A stretch of 64,000 nt of DNA, from positions 124,001 to 188,000 of the forward strand of contig CAMAQR010000002.1 in NCBI GenBank assembly GCA_945860375.1, in the 5' to 3' direction. Every line of letters begins with the position of its first letter. Positions within the stretch are counted from its first letter, which is position 1. The translations under genes and the position numbers were made by a program. The notes beneath the pieces were generated by a model, which saw only the letters and a list, made by a program, of their open reading frames with translations, made no database searches and was not told where the DNA came from. The stretch comes from Pseudorhodobacter antarcticus (GTDB taxonomy: Bacteria > Pseudomonadota > Alphaproteobacteria > Rhodobacterales > Rhodobacteraceae). Positions 25,302 to 34,239 of this stretch are shown here, piece by piece.

Positions 25302-25661
25302 ATGAAGCACCCTGTTGATGCCCATGTTGGCAAGCGTATCCGTCACCGCCGCTGGATGATTGGCATGACGCAGCAACAACTGGCCGATAAGGTTGGCATC
25401 AAGTTCCAGCAGATTCAGAAATATGAAACCGGGATGAACCGGGTGTCCGCCTCGCGGCTCTGGGATATTGCCGATACGCTGGGCGTGACGATTTCGTTCT
25501 TCTTCGAGGGTCTGGCCGAGGGCGCGAATGTGTCGCAGGCGGCCAATGACATGATGGCCGACAAAGAAGCGCTTGAACTGGTGCGGTCCTATTATGCAAT
25601 CCCGGAGGCGCAGCGTCGCCGTCTGTTCGATCTGGCCCGCGTATTGAGCGAAGCAGCGTAA
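25302..25661 (+). CDS. XRE-family (Cro/CI-type) transcriptional regulator
   Basis: A 119-residue regulator with a helix-turn-helix in the N-terminal half (GKRIRHRRWMIGMTQQQLAD, then VGIKFQQIQKYETGMNRVSA, residues about 9-50) and a helical C-terminus (ALELVRSYYAIPEAQRRRLF) that probably dimerises. It is a type conserved in Alphaproteobacteria. The ATG at 25302 has GGAG seven bases upstream. It is preceded by a sigma-54 promoter match, suggesting expression tied to a two-component or nitrogen-type signal. The target genes are unknown. Confidence 0.92.
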   Translation: MKHPVDAHVGKRIRHRRWMIGMTQQQLADKVGIKFQQIQKYETGMNRVSASRLWDIADTLGVTISFFFEGLAEGANVSQAANDMMADKEALELVRSYYAIPEAQRRRLFDLARVLSEAA

Positions 25662-25734
25662 TCTTGACCTGACGCCCCGGCATCTATAGCGCCGGGGTGC
25701 GGGCACATTGCCCGCCACCCAAGGGGCGGCGTTC

Positions 25735-26535
25735 ATGATCCAACTTTCCCAAACCGAACAGACCGACATTATCGCCGTGGCCGCCGAACTGGCCGATGCG
25801 GCGCGACTGGCGACTTTGCTGCATTTTCGCAGCGAAGGTCTGACGGCGGATAACAAGGAAGCCGAGCGCTTTGATCCGGTGACGGTGGCGGACCGGCTGT
25901 CGGAGACCCGCATGCGCGAGATACTGGCGCGGCGCAGGCCGTCGGACGGTGTTCTGGGCGAGGAATTTGGCCGGGTGGAGGGCACTTCGGGCCTGACCTG
26001 GGTGCTGGACCCGATCGACGGCACCCGCGGCTATCTGTCGGGCACGCCGACCTGGGGGGTGCTGATCTCGGTGCGCGATGCGGGGGGGCCGATTTATGGG
26101 CTGATTGACCAGCCCTATATTCAGGAACGCTTCGAGGGCGGATTTGGCCGGGCCGAAGTCAACGGGCCCATGGGGCGGCAGGCCTTGAAAACGCGGGGGC
26201 CGCGGGCGCTGTCGGAAGCCATCTTGTTCACCACCTTTCCCGAAGTTGGCACGGCAGAGGAGGGGGCTGCGTTCCGGCGGGTGGCCGCCAAGGCGCGGTT
26301 GGTGCGCTATGGCATGGATTGCTATGCCTATGCGCTGATCGCGGCGGGGCAGATTGATCTGGTGATCGAGGCTGGCTTGCAGGCCTATGACGTGCAGGCC
26401 CCGATCGCGGTGATCGAGGCCGCGGGCGGCATTGTCACCGATTGGCAGGGGCGTCCTTGTCATGACGGGGGGCAGGTGTTGGCGGCGGCGAATGCGGCGA
26501 TCCATGCCGAGGCGCTGGCGCTGTTGAACGGCTGA
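25735..26535 (+). CDS. hisN: Histidinol-phosphatase-like inositol monophosphatase-family enzyme
   Basis: A 266-residue Mg2+-dependent phosphatase. The IMPase metal site is intact: GEEFG (about 76-80), WVLDPIDGTRGYLSG (about 91-105) and the C-terminal GLQAYDVQAPIAVIEAAGG (about 214-232). The DGTRGY variant and overall pattern resemble the HisN histidinol-phosphate phosphatase of Alphaproteobacteria rather than SuhB; a suhB-like paralog lies at 38109. The ATG at 25735 is used; one nine codons upstream lacks a better ribosome site. The last step before histidinol in histidine synthesis is the likely role. Confidence 0.8.
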   Translation: MIQLSQTEQTDIIAVAAELADAARLATLLHFRSEGLTADNKEAERFDPVTVADRLSETRMREILARRRPSDGVLGEEFGRVEGTSGLTWVLDPIDGTRGYLSGTPTWGVLISVRDAGGPIYGLIDQPYIQERFEGGFGRAEVNGPMGRQALKTRGPRALSEAILFTTFPEVGTAEEGAAFRRVAAKARLVRYGMDCYAYALIAAGQIDLVIEAGLQAYDVQAPIAVIEAAGGIVTDWQGRPCHDGGQVLAAANAAIHAEALALLNG

Positions 26536-26603
26536 TCCAGCGGCGGCCCGAAGCCGGGCCACTTGGCCACTCACCGTCGCGCTTCGCGCTTTGGGTTCGG
26601 GCG

Positions 26604-26682
26604 TGGGGGCATTCTGCCCCCATGGTTGCAATTGCCTTGGCAATTGTAACCTCCCCCTGAGGATATTTTTCGACAGATGAAA
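26604..26682 (+). repeat. Dispersed intergenic element with double hairpin (copy 3)
   Basis: Hairpin TGGGGGC/GCCCCCA (26604-26622), a second perfect hairpin CAATTGCC-TT-GGCAATTG (26629-26646), then CTCCCCCTGAGGATATTTTT and CGACAGATGAA (26651-26682). It lies downstream of the hisN-like gene. The rest of 26536-26793 shows no gene. Confidence 0.75.
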
Positions 26683-26793
26683 TGGCTTGGCGGCGGACTT
26701 GGGCTTTGCTAGTTTTGAAAAGCGCGAGTCCTTGATCCCCCCTTCTGTCGCGCCGTCCCTGATCCACCGAAGGGGGTGGTGTGCGGGGAAATC

Positions 26794-28143
26794 ATGTCCG
26801 AAATTCAAAGCGAAATTCTGATCCGCAATGCGGATGTCGTGGTCACGATGAACGCGGGTCGCGTTGAGGTGGCGCAGGGGGATGTTTTGCTGCGCGGCGG
26901 GGTGATTGCAGCGGTGGGGCAAGGCTTGGTTACCTTGGGTGACGTGGTTGAGGCGCGCGGTTGTGTGGTGACGCCGGGGTTGGTGAACACGCATCACCAT
27001 CTGTATCAGACCCTGACACGGGCGGTGCCGGGCGGGCAGGACGCGCTGTTGTTTGGCTGGCTGCAGGTTTTGTACCCGATCTGGGCGCGGTTTGGGCCGG
27101 AGGAGATGTTTGTTTCGGCGCAGGTGGGCTTGGCGGAACTGGCGCTGTCGGGTTGTAGCATGAGCTCGGATCATCTTTATCTGTTCCCGAACGGGGCGCG
27201 GCTGGATGACACGATTGCGGCGGCGCGCGCGGTGGGGTTGCGGTTTCATCCGACGCGGGGGGCGATGTCGATTGGGATCAGCGCCGGGGGGCTGCCGCCG
27301 GACAGTCTGGTGGAGGCGGAGGCGGCGATCCTTGAGGATTGCATCCGGGTGGTGGACCAGTTCCATGATGCGGGGGAAGGGTCGATGCTGCGGGTGGGGA
27401 TTGCGCCTTGTTCGCCATTCTCTGTCAGCCGCGATCTGATGCGGGAGGCGGCGTTGCTGGCGCGCGACAAGGGCGTGATGCTGCACACCCATCTGGCCGA
27501 GAATGACGAGGATGTCGCCTATTCGCTGGCGAGGTTCGGCTGTCGGCCGGGGCAATATGCCGAGGATCTGGGGTGGACAGGCGCTGATGTCTGGCACGCG
27601 CATTGTGTCAAGCTGGACGCGGGCGAGATTGATCTGTTTGCACGCTCGGGCACCGGGGTTGCGCATTGCCCCTGTTCCAATTGTCGTCTGGGGTCTGGGA
27701 TTGCTCCGGTAAGGGCGATGCGGGATGCCGGGGTGAAGGTGGGTCTGGGCGTCGATGGATCGGCGAGCAATGACGCCGGAAACCTGATATTGGAGGCGCG
27801 GCAGGCGCTCTTGTTGCAGCGGGTGTCGCGCGGCGCGGATGCGATGGCGGCGCGCGAGGCGTTGGAACTGGCAACGCTGGGCGGGGCAAGGGTGTTGGGG
27901 CGCGGCGATTGTGGGTCGATCGAACCGGGCAAGCGGGCGGATATCGCGATCTGGGATGTGTCGGGGATTGAGGCGGCGGGGTCTTGGGACCCGGTGGCCA
28001 GTCTGATCCTGTGCGGGCCGACCCGGGTGCGCGATCTGTTTGTCGAGGGGCGGGCAGTCGTGCGTGGTGGCCGGATGGTCACGATTGATCTGCCGAGGGT
28101 GATCGAGCGGCAGAACCAACTGGCGCGCCGATTGGTGGGTTGA
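26794..28143 (+). CDS. 8-oxoguanine deaminase (amidohydrolase superfamily)
   Basis: A 449-residue zinc aminohydrolase of the AtzB/TrzN/guanine-deaminase group; the pattern fits 8-oxoguanine deaminase, which salvages oxidised guanine to urate. Metal ligands are visible: NTHHHLYQTL (about 66-75), HTHLAEN (about 231-237), WHAHCVKLD (about 267) and GLGVDGSASND (Asp about 318). Cysteine-rich HCPCSNCRLGSG (about 291) is characteristic of the subgroup. The ATG at 26794 has GCGGGGAA upstream. The gene is strongly GC-biased at third positions. Related triazine or isoguanine substrates cannot be excluded. Confidence 0.85.
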   Translation: MSEIQSEILIRNADVVVTMNAGRVEVAQGDVLLRGGVIAAVGQGLVTLGDVVEARGCVVTPGLVNTHHHLYQTLTRAVPGGQDALLFGWLQVLYPIWARFGPEEMFVSAQVGLAELALSGCSMSSDHLYLFPNGARLDDTIAAARAVGLRFHPTRGAMSIGISAGGLPPDSLVEAEAAILEDCIRVVDQFHDAGEGSMLRVGIAPCSPFSVSRDLMREAALLARDKGVMLHTHLAENDEDVAYSLARFGCRPGQYAEDLGWTGADVWHAHCVKLDAGEIDLFARSGTGVAHCPCSNCRLGSGIAPVRAMRDAGVKVGLGVDGSASNDAGNLILEARQALLLQRVSRGADAMAAREALELATLGGARVLGRGDCGSIEPGKRADIAIWDVSGIEAAGSWDPVASLILCGPTRVRDLFVEGRAVVRGGRMVTIDLPRVIERQNQLARRLVG

Positions 28144-28428
28144 CCGGGGCTGCCAATCGGAGGCACCGGACCGCGTTCAACTGCTTTTATGTGCCTGCCA
28201 GATCGGGCGTGACGCTGGGTGTGCGCCGCAAATGCCGTTTACAGAGTGTGTCGCTTGCGATAAACGCAGGCGATGTTCACTCGGACCGCCTTGATTGACC
28301 GTCCCCGACGCCAGCGCCGCAGCGACTGACGATTGATCCGCTTTGCCCGGCGTTTTGGGCATGCCATCCGTTGACTTCCCCTTATGTCCTTGGCTACGCC
28401 TAGGCTTTCGCTGTGAAAGGTCCCGTCC
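28144..28428. other. Intergenic region upstream of argD
   Basis: These 285 bases hold a TTGACT -35-like box (about 28372) without a good -10 and an AAGG ribosome site before argD. A minus-strand frame here encodes a very basic peptide, but it has no ribosome site or family match. Composition is less GC-rich than the flanks; I see no convincing gene. Confidence 0.5.
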
Positions 28429-29604
28429 ATGATCCCCCCGGTATTGCCCACCTACAACCGTGCGCCGATCGCCTTCGAAAAGGGTGAAGGGTCTTGGCTG
28501 ACCGCGACCGATGGCAGCCGCTATCTGGACCTGGGTGCGGGCATTGCCGTGAACGCGCTGGGCCATGCCAACCCGGAGCTGATTGCGGCGCTGACGGCGC
28601 AGGCGGCAAAGCTTTGGCATGTGTCGAACCTGTACCGCATCCCGGAGCAGGAAAAGCTGGCCCGGATGTTGGTGGAGCACACTTTCGCCGACACGGTTTT
28701 CTTCACCAATTCCGGCACGGAGGCGGCCGAACTGGCGATCAAGATGGCGCGCAAATACCATCATGACCGCGATCAAGCCGACCGGGTTGAGATCATCGCC
28801 TTTGAGGGCGCGTTTCATGGCCGCTCCACCGGGGCGATTGCGGCTTCGGGGGCGGAAAAGATGGTCAAGGGCTTTGGCCCGCTGATGCCGGGCTTTCGGC
28901 AGTTGAAATGGGGCGATCATGACGCGTTGCGCGCGGCCATCACCACCCGCACCTGTGCTGTCATCATTGAACCCGTACAGGGTGAGGGCGGTATCCGGGT
29001 GGTGCCCGATCAATGCCTGAAGGGTCTGCGCGATCTGTGCGATGAAACCGGCACCTTGCTGATTTTCGACGAGGTGCAATGTGGGGTGGGGCGCACCGGC
29101 AAACTGTTTGCGCATGAATGGTCCGGCATCACCCCCGACATCATGATGGTCGCCAAGGGCATTGGCGGCGGATTCCCGTTGGGTGCGGTTCTGGCCACCG
29201 AAGACGCGGCCAGCGGTATGGTTGCCGGCACCCATGGCTCCACCTATGGCGGCAACCCTTTGGGCTGTGCCGTGGGGGCTGCGGTTCTGGGCATCGTGGC
29301 GCAGGACAGCTTTCTTGACGCCGTGTCGCGCAAATCCGCGCAATTCCGGCAGGGCCTTGAGGGTCTGATCGCTGCCCATCCGACGGTGTTCGAGGCGGTG
29401 CGCGGTCAGGGGCTGATGCTTGGTTTGAAATGCGTGGCCTCCAACCTTGACGTGGTCAAGGCCGCCTACGCCGAACACCTGCTGACCGTGCCCGCGGGCG
29501 ACAACGTGCTGCGTCTGCTGCCCGCGCTGAACATCCCGGAGGCAGATATTGCCGAGGCTTTGACCCGGCTGGACCGCACGGCCACCCGGATCGAGGCCGC
29601 CTGA
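28429..29604 (+). CDS. argD: Acetylornithine aminotransferase
   Basis: A 391-residue PLP-dependent class III aminotransferase of arginine synthesis (N-acetyl-glutamate semialdehyde to N-acetylornithine). The PLP site is complete: [18 protein letters not shown] (about 94-111), [17 protein letters not shown] (about 209-225) with the PLP aspartate, and the Schiff-base lysine in [15 protein letters not shown] (about 242). Length and the ornithine-type sequence support argD over GABA transaminase, whose gene is at 54713. argF follows after 143 bases, giving a biosynthetic pair. Confidence 0.94.
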   Translation: MIPPVLPTYNRAPIAFEKGEGSWLTATDGSRYLDLGAGIAVNALGHANPELIAALTAQAAKLWHVSNLYRIPEQEKLARMLVEHTFADTVFFTNSGTEAAELAIKMARKYHHDRDQADRVEIIAFEGAFHGRSTGAIAASGAEKMVKGFGPLMPGFRQLKWGDHDALRAAITTRTCAVIIEPVQGEGGIRVVPDQCLKGLRDLCDETGTLLIFDEVQCGVGRTGKLFAHEWSGITPDIMMVAKGIGGGFPLGAVLATEDAASGMVAGTHGSTYGGNPLGCAVGAAVLGIVAQDSFLDAVSRKSAQFRQGLEGLIAAHPTVFEAVRGQGLMLGLKCVASNLDVVKAAYAEHLLTVPAGDNVLRLLPALNIPEADIAEALTRLDRTATRIEAA

Positions 29605-29703
29605 TGCATCTGTCACATCCGAGCGCCGAGGCCGCGCATTGTGCCTCGCGACGACTGTGGGATTGACCTTTCGGTTCACCCTTTGTGCGCAAAACCCGGC
29701 GGT

Positions 29704-29724
29704 CCGGGGGCAGACAGCCCCCGG
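29704..29724 (+). promoter_or_regulatory. Strong hairpin between argD and argF
   Basis: Perfect 8-bp stem CCGGGGGC/GCCCCCGG with loop AGACA, 24 bases before the argF start. There is no U-run. Its hairpin resembles those of the dispersed element without the GGATATTT part, so it may be a partial copy or an mRNA-stabilising stem. Confidence 0.45.
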
Positions 29725-29747
29725 TGCTTGCCCAAAAGAGACGCTTT

Positions 29748-30674
29748 ATGAAACATTTCCTTGATATCCACAAAACGGACGCCGCCGAATTGCGGGGTAT
29801 GATCAACTCGGCCCATGCGATGAAGGCCGCGCGCAACAACCGCCCCAAGGGCACGCCCGATGATGACCAACCCTTGGCTGGCCGCATGGTGGCGCTGATC
29901 TTTGAAAAACCATCGACCCGCACCCGCGTGTCCTTTGACGTCGGCGTGCGCCAGTTGGGCGGGCAGACCATGGTGCTTTCCGGCAAGGAAATGCAGCTTG
30001 GTCACGGTGAGACGATTGCGGACACCGCCCGGGTGTTGTCCCGCTATGTCGATCTGATCATGATCCGCACCTTTGAAGAGGCGACGCTGCTGGAGATGGC
30101 TGAACACGCGACGGTTCCGGTGATCAACGGTCTGACCAACCGCACCCACCCCTGCCAGATCATGGCCGATGTGATGACCTATGAAGAGCATCGCGGCCCG
30201 ATTGCGGGCAAAAAGGTGGTCTGGGCCGGGGACGGCAACAATGTCGCCGCGTCGTTCTTGCATGCCGCTGGGCAGTTCGGCTTTGATTTCACCTTCACCG
30301 GGCCGGAAACGCTTGACCCCGAAGCGGCTTTTGTCGATTTCGCCCGCGCCAAAGGGTCAACCGTGCTGATTGAACGGGACCCGGCGAAGGCGATGCAGGG
30401 GGCCGATCTGGTGGTGACCGACACTTGGGTGTCGATGCATGACCCCGAATCCGCAAAGGAACGCCGTCACAACCAATTGCGCGGGTATCAGGTGAATGAG
30501 GCGCTGATGGCCCGCGCCAAGCCGGACAGCCTGTTCATGCACTGCCTGCCCGCGCATCGGAATGATGAGGCGACCAGTGCCGTGATGGATGGCCCGCATT
30601 CGGTGATCTTTGACGAGGCCGAAAACCGTCTGCACGCGCAAAAGGCTGTCATGCGCTGGTGCTTGGGGGTTTAA
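29748..30674 (+). CDS. argF: Ornithine carbamoyltransferase
   Basis: A 308-residue enzyme forming citrulline from ornithine and carbamoyl phosphate. The carbamoyl-phosphate motif [11 protein letters not shown] (about 49-59), HPCQIMAD (about 130) and the ornithine-binding HCLPAHR (about 265-271) are intact. The ATG at 29748 is taken because upstream in-frame residues are arginine-rich and unlike the family. It follows argD on the same strand. Confidence 0.97.
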   Translation: MKHFLDIHKTDAAELRGMINSAHAMKAARNNRPKGTPDDDQPLAGRMVALIFEKPSTRTRVSFDVGVRQLGGQTMVLSGKEMQLGHGETIADTARVLSRYVDLIMIRTFEEATLLEMAEHATVPVINGLTNRTHPCQIMADVMTYEEHRGPIAGKKVVWAGDGNNVAASFLHAAGQFGFDFTFTGPETLDPEAAFVDFARAKGSTVLIERDPAKAMQGADLVVTDTWVSMHDPESAKERRHNQLRGYQVNEALMARAKPDSLFMHCLPAHRNDEATSAVMDGPHSVIFDEAENRLHAQKAVMRWCLGV

Positions 30675-30699
30675 GGGGCGGCGTCGGCCAACCCCCTGT

Positions 30700-30726
30700 G
30701 CCGCCCCGGATCAAGACCGGGGCGGC
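30700..30726 (+). terminator. Hairpin after argF
   Basis: Perfect 10-bp stem GCCGCCCCGG/CCGGGGCGGC with loop ATCAAGA, 26 bases past the argF stop. The core CCCCGGATCAAGACCGGGG resembles palindromes found dispersed in many Alphaproteobacteria. No U-run follows. Confidence 0.5.
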
Positions 30727-30866
30727 GTGCCGCCTTTGCGGCCAGAACTGCCCAAAACGCACCCGGATATTGATCTTCTGCGCCCCGCGTTTCCGCCAAT
30801 TAGAGATTGCGTTTTGCGCCATTTCGCCGCCATCTACTGCCCAGAAACCCGCGCAAAGGCCTGCTC

Positions 30867-31355
30867 ATGCAAAATCCCGTTCCCTTCTTCACCCATTCCC
30901 TGACTGCCCTGTCCAATCTTCTTGCCAAGGCCGAGGCCCATGCGGCGGCGAAAAACATCAAGCCCGAGGTGTTGCCGCAGGTGCGGCTGGTGGCCGATAT
31001 GCTTCCGCTGTGGCGGCAGGTGACGATTGCCTCTGATCACGCCAAGGGCGCGTCGGCGCGGCTGGCGGGGCTGGAGGCGCCCAGCTTTGCCGATACCGAA
31101 ACCACATTGGCCGAGTTGCAAGATCGCATCGCCAAAACCATCGCTTTCATCGCCACGATCCCGGCGGATGCCTTTGAGGGTGCCGAGGCGCGCACCATCA
31201 CCGTCAAGGCTGGCCCGCGAGAGCTGACCTTCCCGGCCACGCAGTATTACCATGGCTATGCGGTGCCGAACTTCTATTTCCACATGACCACCGCCTATAA
31301 TATTCTGCGGGCCAATGGTGTTGACGTTGGCAAGACCGATTTTCTTGGCGCGTGA
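30867..31355 (+). CDS. DUF1993 family protein
   Basis: A 162-residue helical protein of the DUF1993 family (DinB-like four-helix bundle). Characteristic segments are the N-terminal SLTALSNLLAKAEAHA, VRLVADMLPLWRQVTIASDHA (about 40-60) and the C-terminal NFYFHMTTAYNILRANGVDV (about 135-154). DinB-type bundles often bind a metal through histidines, and several are present here, but activity is unknown. The ATG at 30867 is chosen by homology. An isochorismatase gene follows 13 bases later, likely in the same transcript. Confidence 0.85.
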   Translation: MQNPVPFFTHSLTALSNLLAKAEAHAAAKNIKPEVLPQVRLVADMLPLWRQVTIASDHAKGASARLAGLEAPSFADTETTLAELQDRIAKTIAFIATIPADAFEGAEARTITVKAGPRELTFPATQYYHGYAVPNFYFHMTTAYNILRANGVDVGKTDFLGA

Positions 31356-31368
31356 TTTGGGGGCGTGA

Positions 31369-31926
31369 ATGACCACAGCTTTGCTGGTGATTGACGTGCA
31401 GATGGCCTTTGTGGCGCGCCGCGACGCGGGTCACGCTTGGGCCAATCCTGACGCCGATGCCAGCATCGCCACCCTGCTGGCGGCGTTTCGGGCGCAGGGG
31501 TTGCCGGTGATTCATGTACACCACCATGGGACCGACCCTGCTGATGACTTCCACGCCGATGCGCCGGGGGCTGTGGTGCAGCCTGCGGCGGCTCCCACGG
31601 TCGCAGAGCCTGTGTTCATCAAAGCGGGTTCATCCGCGTTTATCGGCACCAAGTTGCAGCAGTATCTGGCCGATCAGGGGATCTCTGCGCTGGTGATCGT
31701 GGGTGGGGCGGCGAATTATTGCGTCGAGTCCACGGCGCGGATGGCGGGCAATCTGGGGTTCTCAACCACGGTTGTCGGCGATGCCCTGATCAACTTTGGC
31801 GCGCGGCTGCGTGATGGGCGGCGGATGCCTGCGGCGGATGTGCTGGCACTGATGCTGGCCAATCTGGATAGTGAATTCGCCCATATCGCCAGCACCAATG
31901 AGATCCTGACCCAGATTGCCACTTAG
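31369..31926 (+). CDS. Isochorismatase-family cysteine hydrolase
   Basis: A 185-residue hydrolase with the Asp-Lys-Cys triad of the family: Asp in LLVIDVQMAF (residue 9), Lys in FIKAGSSAF (about 85) and Cys in GGAANYCVESTARMAG (about 118). Family members hydrolyse isochorismate, nicotinamide or other amides; nothing visible fixes the substrate. It lies directly after the DUF1993 gene and overlaps the stop of the convergent MFS gene by four bases. Confidence 0.9.
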   Translation: MTTALLVIDVQMAFVARRDAGHAWANPDADASIATLLAAFRAQGLPVIHVHHHGTDPADDFHADAPGAVVQPAAAPTVAEPVFIKAGSSAFIGTKLQQYLADQGISALVIVGGAANYCVESTARMAGNLGFSTTVVGDALINFGARLRDGRRMPAADVLALMLANLDSEFAHIASTNEILTQIAT

Positions 31927-33101
31927 ACCTTGTGCAACTGATCCGCAGCCGCCGTCCGCCCGGCCAATGCGACAACCACCAAAAGTAGCAGTGACAGCGC
32001 GGCATAGGTAAAGCGAAACCCGATGTGTTCGGCTGCAAAGCCGATGGTCGAGGGCGCAATCAGGATGCCCGCGTAACCCACCATGGTGACAGTCGAAATC
32101 GCAGTTCCGGCGGGCAGGCCGGGATGGTTTCCGGCGGCGGAAAACATGATCGGCACCATATTTGCGATGCCAAGACCCGCACAGGCAAAGCTGATGATGG
32201 CGACCACATCCGTGGGGGCTAGCGCCCCGCTCATCAGGCCAGCTGCCCCGATAAGCCCCGAAAGGCGCAGGGTTTTCACCGCGCCAAAGCGGTTGCGCAC
32301 CCGGTCGCCCGCAAAGCGCATCACTGCCATGGCCCCGGCGAAGAAGGCAAAGGCAAGGCCCGAGCGGAACAGATCAGACCCCAATTCCTTGCTCAGATAG
32401 ATCGCGGCCCAGTCCAGCACGGCCCCTTCGGGCACCATCGCAAACAGCGCCATGAAGCCCAATATCCACAGGCCCCAGTCACGCGGAAACAGCCCGGCAT
32501 GATGCGCCTTGGCCTCGCCTTGCGCAGGCACGGCAGGGGCATCGTGCATCAGGAACGGCATCGCCGTCAGCACCAGCGCCAACGCCACCAGCGTGCTGCC
32601 CATGGCCTGCAACTCTGCCCCCCATTGCGCGATGGCATAGCTGCCGACCGAGCCGCCGACAAAGCCGCCAAGGCTCCAGAAGCCATGGCTGGAGGACATG
32701 ATGGCGCGGCCCAGACGGCGTTCCACCCCAACGGCGTTGGCGTTCATCGCCACATCCATGCAGCCGACCAATGCGCCAAACAGCGCCATGGCGGGGGCGA
32801 CTGTCCATAAGGAAGGCGACAGCACGATCAGCAGCAGTGTCGGCACCGCGGCCAAAGCGAACACCGACAGCACCCGCCGCGCGCCATAAGCCGCAATCAG
32901 GCGGCCCGCAAACAGCATCGCGCCCACGGCCCCCAAACCCAGCACAAGGATCAACAGCCCCAGCGTGGTTTCGGTGATCTGATGGCGCGGCAACAGCAGT
33001 GGGATTTGCGGTGCCCAAGCCCCCATCAAAAAGCCGTTGGTGGCAAACATCGCCGCAAGGGCCCAGCGGCCACGTTCCGCCTCGGTGTCTTTGTGCATCA
33101 T
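31923..33101 (-). CDS. MFS transporter (YbjJ-like)
   Basis: A 392-residue inner-membrane protein with twelve hydrophobic helices and a charged N-terminus. The first helix (ALAAMFATNGFLMGAWAPQI) and the loop GRLIAAYGARRVL follow the major facilitator pattern, resembling E. coli YbjJ-type permeases. The substrate is unknown. Two adjacent ATG codons (33101 and 33098) follow a CAGGGGCGG ribosome site; the first is used. The open frame further upstream encodes cysteine-rich sequence unlike the family. It overlaps the isochorismatase gene tail to tail. Confidence 0.88.
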   Translation of the reverse strand: MMHKDTEAERGRWALAAMFATNGFLMGAWAPQIPLLLPRHQITETTLGLLILVLGLGAVGAMLFAGRLIAAYGARRVLSVFALAAVPTLLLIVLSPSLWTVAPAMALFGALVGCMDVAMNANAVGVERRLGRAIMSSSHGFWSLGGFVGGSVGSYAIAQWGAELQAMGSTLVALALVLTAMPFLMHDAPAVPAQGEAKAHHAGLFPRDWGLWILGFMALFAMVPEGAVLDWAAIYLSKELGSDLFRSGLAFAFFAGAMAVMRFAGDRVRNRFGAVKTLRLSGLIGAAGLMSGALAPTDVVAIISFACAGLGIANMVPIMFSAAGNHPGLPAGTAISTVTMVGYAGILIAPSTIGFAAEHIGFRFTYAALSLLLLVVVALAGRTAAADQLHKV

Positions 33102-33221
33102 CCGCCCCTGCCTGTTCGCGCCAGCAGGGATAGGTGCGAAAGGGCCAAAGGAAAACCCCGAACTCTGCCTGTCGCCGCACCTTTTGTGGCAAATGTTGCA
33201 GGGCGGGTCAGCCGCGGTCAA

Positions 33222-34196
33222 TCAGTGTCGGGCAAACCGCCATTCGGTGACTTGCGTCAGCACCGCAGCGGGGGCCAGATCAATCGGTGGAAAGCCGGGT
33301 TGGTTTGGCGCATCAGGCCAGCCCTGCGCCTCTATCGCCAGCCCTTCATAGGGGCCATGGCCGGGGCGCAGGGCGTTGCGCCCGTCATAAAGCTGCACGC
33401 CGGGTTCGGTGGTGGCGACGACCATCGACAGGCCGGAGCTCCCCCGAAGCCGCAGCACATCGCGCAGGGGCACGCGGCTGCGGCCGAGGCAATAGCAATT
33501 GTCCAGATCGGGGGCATGGGGCGACACCGGGCGCATTTGGCGCAGGTCACGGTCGCCCGCCACTGCGCGAATTTCCCCCGTGGCCACGAAATCGGCATCG
33601 GCGGGCAGGTAGTGATCGGCGGCGACCTGAACCGCATGGCCGTCCCATGTCTCGCTGCCATCAAGGTTCCAATAGCTGTGGTTGGCGGCGTTGAAGATCG
33701 TGGGTGCGTCGGTGGTGGCACTGATCGACAAGCGCAGCCCAGCCGGGGCCACCAGTGTAAAGCGGGCTTCAATCCGGCGGTTGCCCGGAAAGCCGCCCTC
33801 ACCATCCGGCAGATCGAGCGCCAGAACCGTCTCGGACGCCGTGGCGCTGACCAGATCCCAGACCTTCAGATGGGTGCCAGCCGCCCCGCCATGCAGGCAG
33901 ATGCGGCCATCTTGATTGGCATCGAAGCGATGCAGCCGCCCCGCAATCACCGCCTGAGCGCCTGACAGGCGATTGACCACGGGCGCGATGACGGATCCAT
34001 GATGGCGCATGTCGCCCTCATAATCGGCCAGCAGGTCCGACCCCAGCGTCAGATCATGCGCCACACCGTCCAACCGAACCGATTGCAAAACCGCGCCCCA
34101 TGTCAGCACCGACACCGTCAGATCGCCCGCCTGCATGGTGATACGCCGCACCTCTTGCCCCTGCGCGGTGGTGCCGAAGATGGTAATCCTGCTCAT
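33222..34196 (-). CDS. Aldose 1-epimerase (mutarotase)
   Basis: A 324-residue enzyme interconverting alpha and beta anomers of aldoses. Family motifs are visible: SVIAPVVNRLSGAQ (about 69), the catalytic-histidine segment FNAANHSYWNLDG (about 168-180), EPGVQLYDGRN (about 266) and the catalytic glutamate in GLAIEAQGWPDAPNQ (about 288). Length is normal. The sugar substrate is not specified. It lies between the MFS gene and znuA on the same strand, but gaps of 43 and 120 bases give no strong sign of an operon. Confidence 0.93.
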   Translation of the reverse strand: MSRITIFGTTAQGQEVRRITMQAGDLTVSVLTWGAVLQSVRLDGVAHDLTLGSDLLADYEGDMRHHGSVIAPVVNRLSGAQAVIAGRLHRFDANQDGRICLHGGAAGTHLKVWDLVSATASETVLALDLPDGEGGFPGNRRIEARFTLVAPAGLRLSISATTDAPTIFNAANHSYWNLDGSETWDGHAVQVAADHYLPADADFVATGEIRAVAGDRDLRQMRPVSPHAPDLDNCYCLGRSRVPLRDVLRLRGSSGLSMVVATTEPGVQLYDGRNALRPGHGPYEGLAIEAQGWPDAPNQPGFPPIDLAPAAVLTQVTEWRFARH

Positions 34197-34239
34197 CGTC
34201 GCCCCCTTTTGGCCCAGAGTGGCGATTAGCGCGCCAGCG

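Noticed and set aside
25684..28119. An 811-codon open frame on the minus strand
   Set aside because: It runs opposite the hisN-like and 8-oxoguanine deaminase genes and across the dispersed element; composition is typical of a shadow frame.
28239..28451. Minus-strand ORF for a very basic peptide upstream of argD
   Set aside because: No ribosome site, no recognised family and no terminal repeats of an insertion sequence; a degraded transposase end was considered but cannot be supported.
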